From: Bacteroidales bacterium
GTDB taxonomy: Bacteria > Bacteroidota > Bacteroidia > Bacteroidales > UBA932
Direction: 5' to 3'
DNA length: 48,776 bases
NCBI GenBank assembly: GCA_017438975.1
Contig: JAFRUH010000003.1
Location: 1-48,776, forward strand
Positions 19,127-27,280 of the stretch are shown here, piece by piece; positions within the stretch are counted from its first letter, which is position 1; every line of letters begins with the position of its first letter. The translations under genes were made by a program, and so were the position numbers. Below the pieces are notes generated by a model. That model had not been told where the DNA came from and made no database searches. It saw nothing but the letters and a program-made list of their open reading frames with translations.

Positions 19127-19474
19127 TCAGTTCTTTTCGGTCGAGAGACCCTCCAAAGCCCCTTCAACGGCATTTCCGATGCGCTCGACGGCTTTCTTGG
19201 CGATCGCTTTCGTGAAGCGGACCTCCAGTTTGGTCAGCTCTTTCACCTGATCATCCGTAAAGTTGCACTCTTTGGCGGTCTGACGGACCGCATCGAACTT
19301 CTCCTGCAGGGAGTCAATATCCTGGACGTTGAAACTCTCTTTCTCGGCCGTCTTGCAGAGAGACTCCATCTGGGAAAGCACTTTTTCTTCCTTCGACTGG
19401 CAGGATGTCAGCATCGAGAACGTAAACAGGACCGCCAGGACGATGGCGAGCCGGGTAAAGACATTGGTTTTCAT
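19127..19474 (-). CDS. Small helical lipoprotein of unknown function
   Basis: The ATG at 19474 gives 115 residues with a clear type II signal peptide ending in MLTSC (Cys25). An upstream in-frame start at 19546 is unlikely because it would place the signal peptide internally. The mature part is charged and helical, with a Lys/Glu-rich pattern (FDAVRQTAKECNFTDDQVKEL) and an amphipathic tail (AVERIGNAVEGALEGL). Similar small lipoproteins are common in Bacteroidales and have no known role. It is the first gene of the minus-strand unit, divergent from the GH20-like gene. Confidence 0.75.
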   Translation of the reverse strand: MKTNVFTRLAIVLAVLFTFSMLTSCQSKEEKVLSQMESLCKTAEKESFNVQDIDSLQEKFDAVRQTAKECNFTDDQVKELTKLEVRFTKAIAKKAVERIGNAVEGALEGLSTEKN

Positions 19475-19517
19475 AGGGCGATAGAAATGAAGGATTAACA
19501 AATTCTGATCATGATGA

Positions 19518-19525
19518 CAAATATA
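19518..19525 (-). promoter_or_regulatory. -7 box for the minus-strand lipoprotein/phosphoesterase unit
   Basis: On the minus strand this reads TATATTTG, a perfect TAnnTTTG match, 43 bases before the ATG at 19474. A 7-bp inverted repeat (19555-19561 with 19566-19572) lies between it and the divergent promoter. Confidence 0.55.
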
Positions 19526-19594
19526 GAAAAAAACCGGCAAAACCACCGGATTAATCTCTTTTTAGAAAGAGAATGTTTTTTGCCGCTATTTTCG

Positions 19595-19602
19595 TATTTT
19601 TG
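19595..19602 (+). promoter_or_regulatory. -7 box for the GH20-like gene
   Basis: TATTTTTG matches TAnnTTTG and leaves a leader of roughly 40 bases to the ATG at 19648. It is divergent from the minus-strand box at 19518-19525. Confidence 0.55.
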
Positions 19603-19647
19603 TATGGATAAAAAACGCAAAGACAGGATAACCAAAACAGACATCAA

Positions 19648-20766
19648 ATGGACAGAAGGCATTTCGTTGGTCTCACAGCCATAGGCGTGGCAGCCGCCGG
19701 AATGGGCATCGGCTGCATCCCGAACGGGAAAAAGAGAATTCCGAAGGTACCGCCCCAGGCGGTACAGGCAGAAAAAGGAAGGATCCGTTCCATCCTGCTT
19801 CATCTGGGAAACAATATGTGGTGCGACTATCCTTCCGAGTCCATGGGAAAGACTCCGGAGGAGGGCTCCGCACTCCTGGAAAAAAAACCGGACCTCTCCC
19901 TCATCTGCTCGGACGAGGTCTGGCGGACCGTCACCGACCGCGCCGCCGGAAATGGCGTCAACATGATCGTCGTGGACCTGGGCGAAGGGCTCTTCTATCC
20001 GAGCCATCCCGAACTGGCCATCGAGGGCACCTGGAGCATTGAAAAGATGCGCGCGGAAATCAGCCGCCTGAATGCGCTCGGCATTGAAGTCATCCCGAAA
20101 CTGAATTTCTCCACAACCCACAACGGCTGGATGGGCGACTTTTCCCACATGGTCTCCTCAAAACCCTACTACCGCATGTGCGAAGAGGTCATCGCCGACG
20201 TGATGGAGATCTTCGGCCACCCGCGTTTTTTCCACATCGGATGCGATGAAGAGCGTGCGGATTTCCAGTCGAAGCATCAGTACAAATATGTCTGCGCCCG
20301 GCTGGACGAGTATTGGTGGCACGATCTGTTCCATCTGGTCGATACCGTCGGGAAACACGGCGCACGGACCTGGATGTGGAGCGACCACCTCTGGTACCAT
20401 CCCGATTTCATCGACCGGTGCCCCAAGAGCGTCATCCAGCAGAACTGGTTCTACGACAGCCAGAACGGCGGTTTCGACCTGAGTGCGAATACGACTTCCG
20501 ACCTGATCCGCCTGAAGAGTTTCCTGACGCTTGACGATGCCGGTTTCGACCAGGTGCCCTGCGGCACCAACTGGGTGGGAGGCGTTCGGAAGTCGCAGAA
20601 CATCGGCGCCGACGACGTGATCGGCAAATTGGTCGGTTTCTGCCATGAACACATATCCCCGGAACACCTGATGGGCGTCATGATGGCTCCCTGGGATCCC
20701 ACCGACGCGGAGCACCTCGACCATCTCGTCCGAGGCATCGATTTGTTCTCCAAAACCTTCGCATAG
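19648..20766 (+). CDS. Exported GH20-like (beta-hexosaminidase-type) barrel protein
   Basis: The 372-residue protein has a twin-arginine-like start (RRHFVG) and a Cys23 that could be lipidated. The motif FHIGCDEE (His196, Asp200, Glu201) matches the HxGxDE signature of GH20 hexosaminidases, where Asp orients the substrate acetamido group and Glu is the acid/base. Other barrel elements fit too (IEVIPKLNF, ARTWMWSDHLWYH, QQNWFYD). It is shorter than typical GH20 enzymes and lacks the usual N-terminal alpha/beta domain. It may therefore be a divergent GH20-related subfamily. It starts a plus-strand unit with the lipoprotein at 20770 and the M14 peptidase. Confidence 0.65.
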   Translation: MDRRHFVGLTAIGVAAAGMGIGCIPNGKKRIPKVPPQAVQAEKGRIRSILLHLGNNMWCDYPSESMGKTPEEGSALLEKKPDLSLICSDEVWRTVTDRAAGNGVNMIVVDLGEGLFYPSHPELAIEGTWSIEKMRAEISRLNALGIEVIPKLNFSTTHNGWMGDFSHMVSSKPYYRMCEEVIADVMEIFGHPRFFHIGCDEERADFQSKHQYKYVCARLDEYWWHDLFHLVDTVGKHGARTWMWSDHLWYHPDFIDRCPKSVIQQNWFYDSQNGGFDLSANTTSDLIRLKSFLTLDDAGFDQVPCGTNWVGGVRKSQNIGADDVIGKLVGFCHEHISPEHLMGVMMAPWDPTDAEHLDHLVRGIDLFSKTFA

Positions 20767-20769
20767 TCC

Positions 20770-22521
20770 ATGAAAAGATTCTGTTTCGCCATCGCGCTCA
20801 TGGCCTGCATCCTGTACGCCTGTGATACGAAAGAACAGGGCAGGGATGATCCGGAGCAGGGGTTGACCTGCGTGACAAAGGGCAGTTCCGACCTGACGGA
20901 GATCTCCGCCAGGCTGACCGGTTATACCGAACTGGAAGGGAACGTGGAACTCGGGTTCATCTATTCCACCGACAAGGCCCCCGTTCCCGAGAACGGAACG
21001 GTTGTTCCCCCGGAAGGGATGGTCATGAACCGTCAGTTCACCGCTTCCGTCACCGGGCTGCTTTCGAATACCACTTACTATTTCCGGGCCTTCCTGCGCC
21101 AAAACGGGAAATACACCTACGGAGCGACCAAAAGCTTTACGACAAAGGAGATCAAGGCTTCCGTTTTCACCGGTGAGGCGAAAGACATCACGGCCCGCTC
21201 CGCGACCCTGACCTCTTCCTGCACTTTTACGGACAATGTCCTCCCTTCTTCCCTTCTTGTTTCCGGCGTTTTCTTCCTGTACAGCGACAGCATCAACGAA
21301 CGGGATCCCCTCATCGCCGGCGGAAAAAGAATAGAGGCTGACGCCAAAACAGGAGCGGCGGCACTTTCGGACCTGAAGGGAGAGACGACCTATTCCTATA
21401 TCGCCGGCTATACGGTCCAGGGCCTTTCCAAGCCCGTCTACGGCAATGTCAGGCAGTTCATCCCCTCGGACAAACCGGCCGAGACCCTCCACAAATGTTC
21501 CGAGACAAGGATCGTGGATGAGATGCTTTTCTCTTCCTCCTGTGCCCGGACGACTTCTGCCGTCCAGCAGGGATTCCATTATGATCCCGTGGGCAACACC
21601 CTGTATTTCTTCCAGCTCAACCGCTGGTACAGGAACGTAATCGGATGGACCAGGCCGGAAGTCACCCTCAGTACGGCCGTTGCCCCCAATTACATGGGAT
21701 TGAGGTGTTTCTCGCACGGGAATAACATCAATATCGAGCGCACGGCCTCGGGACAGATCTACGTTTGGGCCCCCAACTTCGGATCCCGCGGCGACGGCTC
21801 CTACGGAAGCCCCTGGATCGTCTCGCGCATGCCGCTCAAGGAGACGAAGACCCTCAGCGAGGATATCAAGAATACCGAACCCACCGACAATTACTATTTC
21901 GGAGTCAGCCCCTGCTGGCCGGCCATCGACTTTGAAGAGGACCTGATCGCCGTCTGCACCTACAAGAAGGTGTATGTCTACAGACTGAGCGAGGTCCGGG
22001 CGCTCCCCCAGACGAAAGTCAGGCTGCCCAAGCAAATCACCTACGGCGGGCTCATGACCAGTTCCTCGAGCACAACCACCTACGATACCGGAATTCCGGA
22101 GTTTACCGGCTACCCCGAGGTCCTCGCGAGAGATGTCAGCCAGCTTACCCCGCTGATCGTTTTCGACAGCACGTACAGCAAGCGCGGCCTGCACTGGCAG
22201 ACCTTCTGCATCGGCAATGGAAAGGCCTATTTCCTGAATATGGGGGACGTCCCGGACGGCAGCGTCATCAAGCACGACACCTATATCGAGGTATATGACC
22301 TGAAAACCGGAAAACTCCTGCGGGAGAAAGTCCGCCAGGAGTACATCCAGGACAAGGACTGGCTTGCCGCCAAGGGCTTCGTGGAACCCGATTACTGCTA
22401 TGCCGAACCCGAAGGGATCCAGGTCATCGGCGATACGATGTACGTCCTGTACACCTGCCGCGGCAACACCGCCATCACCATCCGCCGTCCCGTCATTTTC
22501 AAACTCTCATCGGATATTTAA
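20770..22521 (+). CDS. Lipoprotein with two fibronectin-III-like domains and a beta-propeller-like domain
   Basis: The 583-residue lipoprotein has Cys18 in LYAC. Two Fn3-like repeats follow (about 32-130 and 130-235; SNTTYYFRAFLRQNGKYTYG is typical). The C-terminal half (about 255-583) is a beta-propeller-like domain. It aligns by eye with the lipoprotein at 14464: GNNINIERTASGQIYVWAP, KVYVYRLSEVRALPQTK and AEPEGIQVIGDTMYVLY match equivalent segments there. The ATG lies 3 bases after the GH20-like stop. Surface binding or processing of glycans is inferred from context. EPEG resembles motifs of phytase-like propellers, but this is weak. Confidence 0.75.
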   Translation: MKRFCFAIALMACILYACDTKEQGRDDPEQGLTCVTKGSSDLTEISARLTGYTELEGNVELGFIYSTDKAPVPENGTVVPPEGMVMNRQFTASVTGLLSNTTYYFRAFLRQNGKYTYGATKSFTTKEIKASVFTGEAKDITARSATLTSSCTFTDNVLPSSLLVSGVFFLYSDSINERDPLIAGGKRIEADAKTGAAALSDLKGETTYSYIAGYTVQGLSKPVYGNVRQFIPSDKPAETLHKCSETRIVDEMLFSSSCARTTSAVQQGFHYDPVGNTLYFFQLNRWYRNVIGWTRPEVTLSTAVAPNYMGLRCFSHGNNINIERTASGQIYVWAPNFGSRGDGSYGSPWIVSRMPLKETKTLSEDIKNTEPTDNYYFGVSPCWPAIDFEEDLIAVCTYKKVYVYRLSEVRALPQTKVRLPKQITYGGLMTSSSSTTTYDTGIPEFTGYPEVLARDVSQLTPLIVFDSTYSKRGLHWQTFCIGNGKAYFLNMGDVPDGSVIKHDTYIEVYDLKTGKLLREKVRQEYIQDKDWLAAKGFVEPDYCYAEPEGIQVIGDTMYVLYTCRGNTAITIRRPVIFKLSSDI

Positions 22522-22525
22522 CCCT

Positions 22526-25063
22526 ATGAAACCCAGGAACCTCCGCCGCATCGCATGGGTCGCCGCCCTGTTTCTGCTCATCCCCGCAGGACGCCTGTCC
22601 GCCCAGCCGGGGAAGCCGTCCCCCGTCTCCATGGACGACACCTCCTACCTGGAGTATTACCTTCCGTTCAAAAACGTAAAGTATGATCCCGGAATCCTGA
22701 CTCCGGAGGCCTTTTTCGGGTTCGAACTCAAGGAGAGGATGGTCGACTGGGGGGATGTCACCCGGTATGTGGACTACCTCGCCGGGAAATCCGACCGGGT
22801 ATCGGTCCGGAAATACGGGTACACGGCCGAGAAACGCAGGTTCCTCCAGGTCTGCATCACATCACCGGAGAACCAGCGCCGCCTGGAGGAGATCCGCCGG
22901 GAGCATCTGAAGATCCTCGATCCGGCCGTTTCGCCGGGCCTGGACCTGGACCGGATGCCCCTTGTCGTGGACCTTCGGGGATCGGTCCATGGCAACGAGA
23001 TCTCGGGGGTGCAGGGGCTCATCCCCGTCATGTACCATTATGCCGCGGCGGATGATCCCGCCGTCGCCTCCCTCCTGGAGAAAACGGTCATCCTTTTCGT
23101 CCCGGGCCAGAATCCGGACGGGATCAGCCGGTTCGCGACATGGGTCAATTCCAACGCCAGCGCCAACCATTTCCTGGACCGCCAGGCCCGCGAATACCAC
23201 GAAGTCTCCCCGAGTTCCCGGGCGAACCATTACTGGATGGACTCCAACCGGGACTGGCTCACCGCCCAATACCCCGAAGGACGGAACTCCGTCACGATGT
23301 ACGAATACTGGATGCCCAACGTCCTGCTGGACCTCCACGAACAGTCCGGCTCCCGCAACGGTTTGTACTATTACAGCCCGGGCGACCCGAACCGCACGTA
23401 CCGGTACATCCCGCAGCGGAACCAGGACCTGACCCGGGCGATCGGGAAGTCGACGGGACGGTGCCTGGACTCCCTCGGGGTCAGCAACTTCACGGAGCGC
23501 GGATACGACGATTACTTTATCGGCAAAGGCGCCTGCTACGGGGATCTCCAGGGATCGGTCTGCATCCTCCACGAGGTGACCTCGACCCGGGGCCATCTCC
23601 AGCGCCTCGGAGATGACGGCTTCTTCACATTCGGAGAGACCGTCCGCTGGCAGAGCATGTCCGCTGTCGCCGTCCTTAAAGGAGCTGTTGAAAATGCGAA
23701 GGCCCTGAAAGAATACCAGCGCGACTTTTACATCGATTCCGCCCGCAAAGCCGCTGCGGACAAGGAACGGGGATATGTTTTCGATGCGCGCGGAAACCGG
23801 GGGATCGCCTTCAACTTCCTCAGCAACCTCCTGCTCCACGAAATCGACGTCTACCCGGTCAACGGGGAGAAAGGAAGGTATTTCGTGCCCTTCCGGCAGA
23901 GGCACTACTATAAGGTCAAGGGGATTTTCGAGGACATCACCGAGTTCCAGGACAGCGTATTCTATGATATTTCGACCTGGTCCCCCGCCAGGGCGTATAA
24001 CCTGAATTACGGAACGGTCACGGCGGATCCACAGGTGGGGGAAAAGATTGAGGAAGCGAAACTGCCGGAGGGAAAGGTTTCCGGCGGACGGGGCGACCTT
24101 GGCTATGCGTTCGCTCCCGGTGAATTCTATACGCCCTATCTGATCACCGCCCTGCAGAAAGCCGGAGTCTGCGTTCAGGTATCGCCGGTTTCCTTCCGGT
24201 ACTGGAACAAAGCGGATAAAACCGATCTTGTCCTTCCGGCGGGCACCCTCGTCGTCCCCGTCGCCGGCCAGCCTCTGGAGGGAGAACCGCTGTTCAACCT
24301 TCTGGAGGATCTCGCAAAGCGGTGTTCCGTCGACGTAACCGCTCTGAAAAGCCAGAAACGGAAAGGGTTCAGCCTCTCCGCCCTGACCCTGAAAGAGGTG
24401 CGGAAACCCAGGACCGCCATCATCACGGATACCGGAAACTCCATCCAGCAAGGAGCGATGTGGCACATGCTGGACTGTCATTTCGCGATGAACCATTCCC
24501 TTGTGGATTTCAAGAGGGTCCATGGTGACAGTTTCGCTCCCGAACGTTATGATGCGATGATATTCTCCGGGAATGTCTATGCTTCCGAGGTGGGAGAAAA
24601 AGCCTACGGAAAACTGACATCCTGGGTGGAAGCGGGAGGCACGCTGATCCTTTTCGGCGGGGCCCATCACCTCGCTTCCGGCATCGGGAATGACGATGTC
24701 ACCGCCGAGACGGGGAAGGGCATCAGCGGGCTGGTCCTGAACGCAGAGGTCACCGCTAAGGACAGCCCGCTGCTCTGGGGATACGACCAGGAGAGCATCG
24801 ACCTGTTCCAGGGCAATGCGACCGTTTGGAACGTGGACGACCGGGCGAATGTCGTCTTGCGTATCGCTCCGGAGCCCTACCGTTCCGGATATGTATCGGA
24901 AAAGAACCTGAAACGGATGGCGGGATCGCCCGTCATCGCGACGAGACGGATGGGGAAAGGATGTATCATTTACATCAAGAATGACCTTACGTACCGTTCC
25001 TACTGGTACGGCACCAACCACATCCTCACCAACGCCCTTCTTTTCGGTAACTTGATACCGTAG
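22526..25063 (+). CDS. Secreted M14-family zinc carboxypeptidase with GATase1-like C-terminal domain
   Basis: The ATG at 22526 gives 845 residues with a signal peptide (1-26, LSAQ). The M14 zinc site is seen as HGNE (His155, Glu158) and LLDLHEQSG (His271). NRDW (241-244) matches the substrate-binding Asn-Arg, and ILHEVTS (Glu350) is the likely catalytic Glu. The region about 625-845 looks like a class I glutamine-amidotransferase/ThuA-like fold (AIITDTGNSIQQ, YDAMIFSGNVY, WVEAGGTLILFGGAHH), a common partner in Bacteroidota M14 proteins. It removes residues from peptides in the periplasm or outside the cell. It is 4 bases after the propeller lipoprotein and ends the plus-strand unit. Confidence 0.9.
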   Translation: MKPRNLRRIAWVAALFLLIPAGRLSAQPGKPSPVSMDDTSYLEYYLPFKNVKYDPGILTPEAFFGFELKERMVDWGDVTRYVDYLAGKSDRVSVRKYGYTAEKRRFLQVCITSPENQRRLEEIRREHLKILDPAVSPGLDLDRMPLVVDLRGSVHGNEISGVQGLIPVMYHYAAADDPAVASLLEKTVILFVPGQNPDGISRFATWVNSNASANHFLDRQAREYHEVSPSSRANHYWMDSNRDWLTAQYPEGRNSVTMYEYWMPNVLLDLHEQSGSRNGLYYYSPGDPNRTYRYIPQRNQDLTRAIGKSTGRCLDSLGVSNFTERGYDDYFIGKGACYGDLQGSVCILHEVTSTRGHLQRLGDDGFFTFGETVRWQSMSAVAVLKGAVENAKALKEYQRDFYIDSARKAAADKERGYVFDARGNRGIAFNFLSNLLLHEIDVYPVNGEKGRYFVPFRQRHYYKVKGIFEDITEFQDSVFYDISTWSPARAYNLNYGTVTADPQVGEKIEEAKLPEGKVSGGRGDLGYAFAPGEFYTPYLITALQKAGVCVQVSPVSFRYWNKADKTDLVLPAGTLVVPVAGQPLEGEPLFNLLEDLAKRCSVDVTALKSQKRKGFSLSALTLKEVRKPRTAIITDTGNSIQQGAMWHMLDCHFAMNHSLVDFKRVHGDSFAPERYDAMIFSGNVYASEVGEKAYGKLTSWVEAGGTLILFGGAHHLASGIGNDDVTAETGKGISGLVLNAEVTAKDSPLLWGYDQESIDLFQGNATVWNVDDRANVVLRIAPEPYRSGYVSEKNLKRMAGSPVIATRRMGKGCIIYIKNDLTYRSYWYGTNHILTNALLFGNLIP

Positions 25064-25210
25064 TCCCGGCGGACTGAAACCGGCTTTTAAGGAGTTCTCT
25101 TCCATTGCGCCCCCGGAAACTCGCCGTCTTTTTCCCGGAGAAGTTTCCTGGCGTCTCTCAAGTCTTTCTATTCCCCGATATAGACTTTCCAGGGGTGCGG
25201 GTGCGCTTAT

Positions 25211-25289
25211 CGGTCCAGCACGTGGACCCATAGGATCATTTAGGGGCGTTTTTGCTCCTACCGGTCCAATCCGTGGACCCATAGGAGCA
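25211..25289. repeat. Two palindromic repeat units between convergent genes
   Basis: Two copies of GGTCCA-N5-TGGACCCATAGGA occur 51 bases apart (25212-25234 and 25263-25285). The second is the core of a longer hairpin (25253-25289) with 6-bp inner and 8-bp outer stems and a 2x2 internal loop. The 273-base gap (25064-25336) between the M14 peptidase and the plug lipoprotein holds no credible gene. The hairpins may terminate both convergent transcripts. Confidence 0.6.
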
Positions 25290-25336
25290 CCCGTAGGGGA
25301 AATTCTATCAGAAGAAACTGAAAAGTGGGGGATCGG

Positions 25337-25771
25337 TTACCGCGTGGTGATGAGGATGACACCGTCGGCGCCGCGGGAACCGTAGATGGCCGCAGAGCCG
25401 TCCTTCAGGACGTCGATGGACTTGATCATCTGCGGAGTGAGGGAAGAGATGTCGTCCACCGGCACGCCGTCCAGGACCAGCAGCGGAGGCTGGCTTCCCT
25501 TGAAAGAAACGGAGCTCCGGACAATCAGCATGCCGCCCGTATACTCCACGCCGGAGGCATGGTCCGCTATATACTGATAGATATTCGTATATGTAGCGGC
25601 ATCCCGTTCATCCACCTGGATGCTCGAAACGGCGTTCGTCTTCCGCTCACGCGTCGTGGTTCCATATCCGATATTGATCTCATCTTCGGGCGCCTTGTAA
25701 GTCGGAATGAGCGAACCGCAGCCGGTCAGAACCAAAAGCGAGAAGAGAAGAGTGATGATTTTCGTATTCAT
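25337..25771 (-). CDS. Lipoprotein consisting of a stand-alone TonB-receptor plug domain
   Basis: The ATG at 25771 encodes 144 residues with lipobox LLVLTGC (Cys18). The mature protein is only a plug domain. It has a TonB-box-like start (INIGYGTTTRERKTNAVSSI) and the SusC-family plug segment PPLLVLDGVPVDD. It closes with IKSIDVLKDGSAAIYGSRGADGVILITTR-type strands (quoted in part: DVLKDGSAAIYGSRGADG), ending exactly where a barrel would begin. No barrel follows and the stop is clean. The 11-base gap from the FAD oxidoreductase suggests co-transcription. The family is recognisable by domain, but its function is not known to me; regulation of a barrel partner or TonB interaction is conjecture. 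Confidence 0.85.
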   Translation of the reverse strand: MNTKIITLLFSLLVLTGCGSLIPTYKAPEDEINIGYGTTTRERKTNAVSSIQVDERDAATYTNIYQYIADHASGVEYTGGMLIVRSSVSFKGSQPPLLVLDGVPVDDISSLTPQMIKSIDVLKDGSAAIYGSRGADGVILITTR

Positions 25772-25782
25772 AACGTCGAAAA

Positions 25783-27156
25783 TTAATCCTGTCTGAACCA
25801 AACCCCTTCCGCCTTCAACTCATCCTGCAGCAGGCGGATATCCAGGTTACGGGGCTCCACCCCTTCCCTGACGCTGAGGGCAGCCGCCTTTCCCGCCGCC
25901 TCGCCAAGGCACATCGCCGGCCCCATCACACGGACCGAGGCCAGGGCGAGATGGGTTGCGGATATGTTCCGTCCGGCGCAGAGCAGGCCATCCACCTTAA
26001 GCGGAACCAGAGAGCGATACGGAATGTCGTAGCAGTCCGGGCACCACATTAGGGTGCAGTCCCCTCCTACCGGATGATGCAGGTCTACGGGATAGGCCGC
26101 CACGCCGATGGCATCGTCAAAGCGGGCGCAGTCGAAAATGTCCTGCTCCGTAAGCACATATTCTCCGATGATCCGGCGGCTCTCGCGGATCCCCATGAAC
26201 GGGGCCACGCGGTCTACGTAGGCGTTCTCGAATCCGGGGATGAAAGCCTTGAGGTAGCGTACGATCTCGGCGTTCTGGCGGATACAGATCTCCTCCCCGC
26301 GGGTATACTGCTCGGGATCCGTGGAATCGATGCCGTTGACCCGGGACATGTTCACCCACCACTCGTCCTGAGCCATGCCCGTCATGAAGATCGTCCGCTC
26401 GACGGGAAGTTGGTAACCCTGCTCCCGGGCCTGGCGGATCTGGTTCCGGAAACCGACCATCGTACAGTTGTCATCGGCGCGGAAGAACTCGTTCGGGATG
26501 AAATCGATATCATAGATGTCGGGATGGTCCGCAACAGCGTCACGGAGTTTCCGGGAATCGACCCCGCGCATCGAGAACATCAGTGTCGGGGGCTGTGCGA
26601 TGCCGTTTTCGTTGCCATAGGCCATCGGGGCGCCGGCCCGGAAAGCCACGTCTCCGTCTCCGGAACAGTCCACGACGGTCTTCGCCAGGATCGCCTCCCG
26701 TCCTTTCTTGGACTCGATGATTACGCCCTTGACCTTATTCCCCTCCATAATCGTATCGACACAAAACACGTACATCAGGACCTGAACGCCGCATTCCTCC
26801 ATGATTTCCCAGGCAAGTCGCTTGGTCCCTTCCGGATCGATCATCGTAAGACTGACATGCAGCGGGCAGGCACGGTGATGCGTCGCCTGTCCACGCTCGC
26901 GGAGACGCTCTACGAAGCGGAGAGGAAGGCCTTTGATGATCTCATTGCCTTTCCGCCCGAGAAATCCCAGCAGCGGAAGGCCCTGGGTCATGTTCCCTCC
27001 GAGGGAGCCCCGGTTCTCGATAAGCATCACGCGGGTCCCTTTCACCAACGCCGCGGCCTGGGCGGCCATAAGTCCGGCGGGGCCGCCGCCCACCACCAGC
27101 ACATCCACTTCGTCCCGCACAGGGATCGATCTTGCAGGTTCTTGGATCGTCTTCAT
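25783..27156 (-). CDS. FAD-dependent oxidoreductase (FAD_oxidored / succinate dehydrogenase-like flavoprotein fold)
   Basis: The protein is 457 residues from the ATG 27156; the alternative ATG 27171 adds MSNKG. An N-terminal dinucleotide-binding motif, VDVLVVGGGPAGLMAA (about 17-32), is followed by a ribose-binding acidic residue (LIENRG). TVVDCSGDGDVAFRAG binds FAD, and the C-terminal GLLCAGRNIS with VRVMGPAMCLGEAAG closes the flavin site. No signal peptide is present, so it is cytoplasmic. Members of this family oxidise diverse substrates, often sugars or cyclitols beside glycan loci, and the substrate is unknown here. It is followed by the plug lipoprotein. Confidence 0.9.
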   Translation of the reverse strand: MKTIQEPARSIPVRDEVDVLVVGGGPAGLMAAQAAALVKGTRVMLIENRGSLGGNMTQGLPLLGFLGRKGNEIIKGLPLRFVERLRERGQATHHRACPLHVSLTMIDPEGTKRLAWEIMEECGVQVLMYVFCVDTIMEGNKVKGVIIESKKGREAILAKTVVDCSGDGDVAFRAGAPMAYGNENGIAQPPTLMFSMRGVDSRKLRDAVADHPDIYDIDFIPNEFFRADDNCTMVGFRNQIRQAREQGYQLPVERTIFMTGMAQDEWWVNMSRVNGIDSTDPEQYTRGEEICIRQNAEIVRYLKAFIPGFENAYVDRVAPFMGIRESRRIIGEYVLTEQDIFDCARFDDAIGVAAYPVDLHHPVGGDCTLMWCPDCYDIPYRSLVPLKVDGLLCAGRNISATHLALASVRVMGPAMCLGEAAGKAAALSVREGVEPRNLDIRLLQDELKAEGVWFRQD

Positions 27157-27222
27157 TCCTTTATTACTCATTTTCCGAAAGGTAGCGTTTTTTTCGCGTA
27201 GCTTGAAAAAAATCTCCGGATT

Positions 27223-27253
27223 TTTGCAGTTATTAATAATTTTTATTATTTTG
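27223..27253 (+). promoter_or_regulatory. Promoter of gdhA (-33 TTTG, -7 TTATTTTG)
   Basis: TTTG at 27223-27226 and TTATTTTG at 27246-27253 are 19 bases apart, the Bacteroidota -33/-7 spacing. The -7 differs from TAnnTTTG at one position. The ATG is 28 bases downstream of the -7 box. Confidence 0.6.
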
Positions 27254-27280
27254 CACATGGTTATTTAGCAGTGTATTCCT

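Noticed and set aside
20158-22275. Long minus-strand open frame of 705 residues
   Set aside because: It is antisense to the GH20-like and propeller lipoprotein genes. High GC keeps the strand open; it has no signal, domain or start context.
22862-25282. Minus-strand open frame of 806 residues
   Set aside because: It lies opposite the M14 peptidase, whose catalytic motifs are intact. The antisense translation has no recognisable domain.
25141-25310. Gly-Pro-rich small peptide gene
   Set aside because: The Gly-Pro pattern appears on both strands because the repeats are palindromes, and no start codon context supports it.
25337-25771. Truncated SusC pseudogene
   Set aside because: It has its own lipoprotein signal and a clean stop at the plug/barrel boundary, and no barrel remnants follow.
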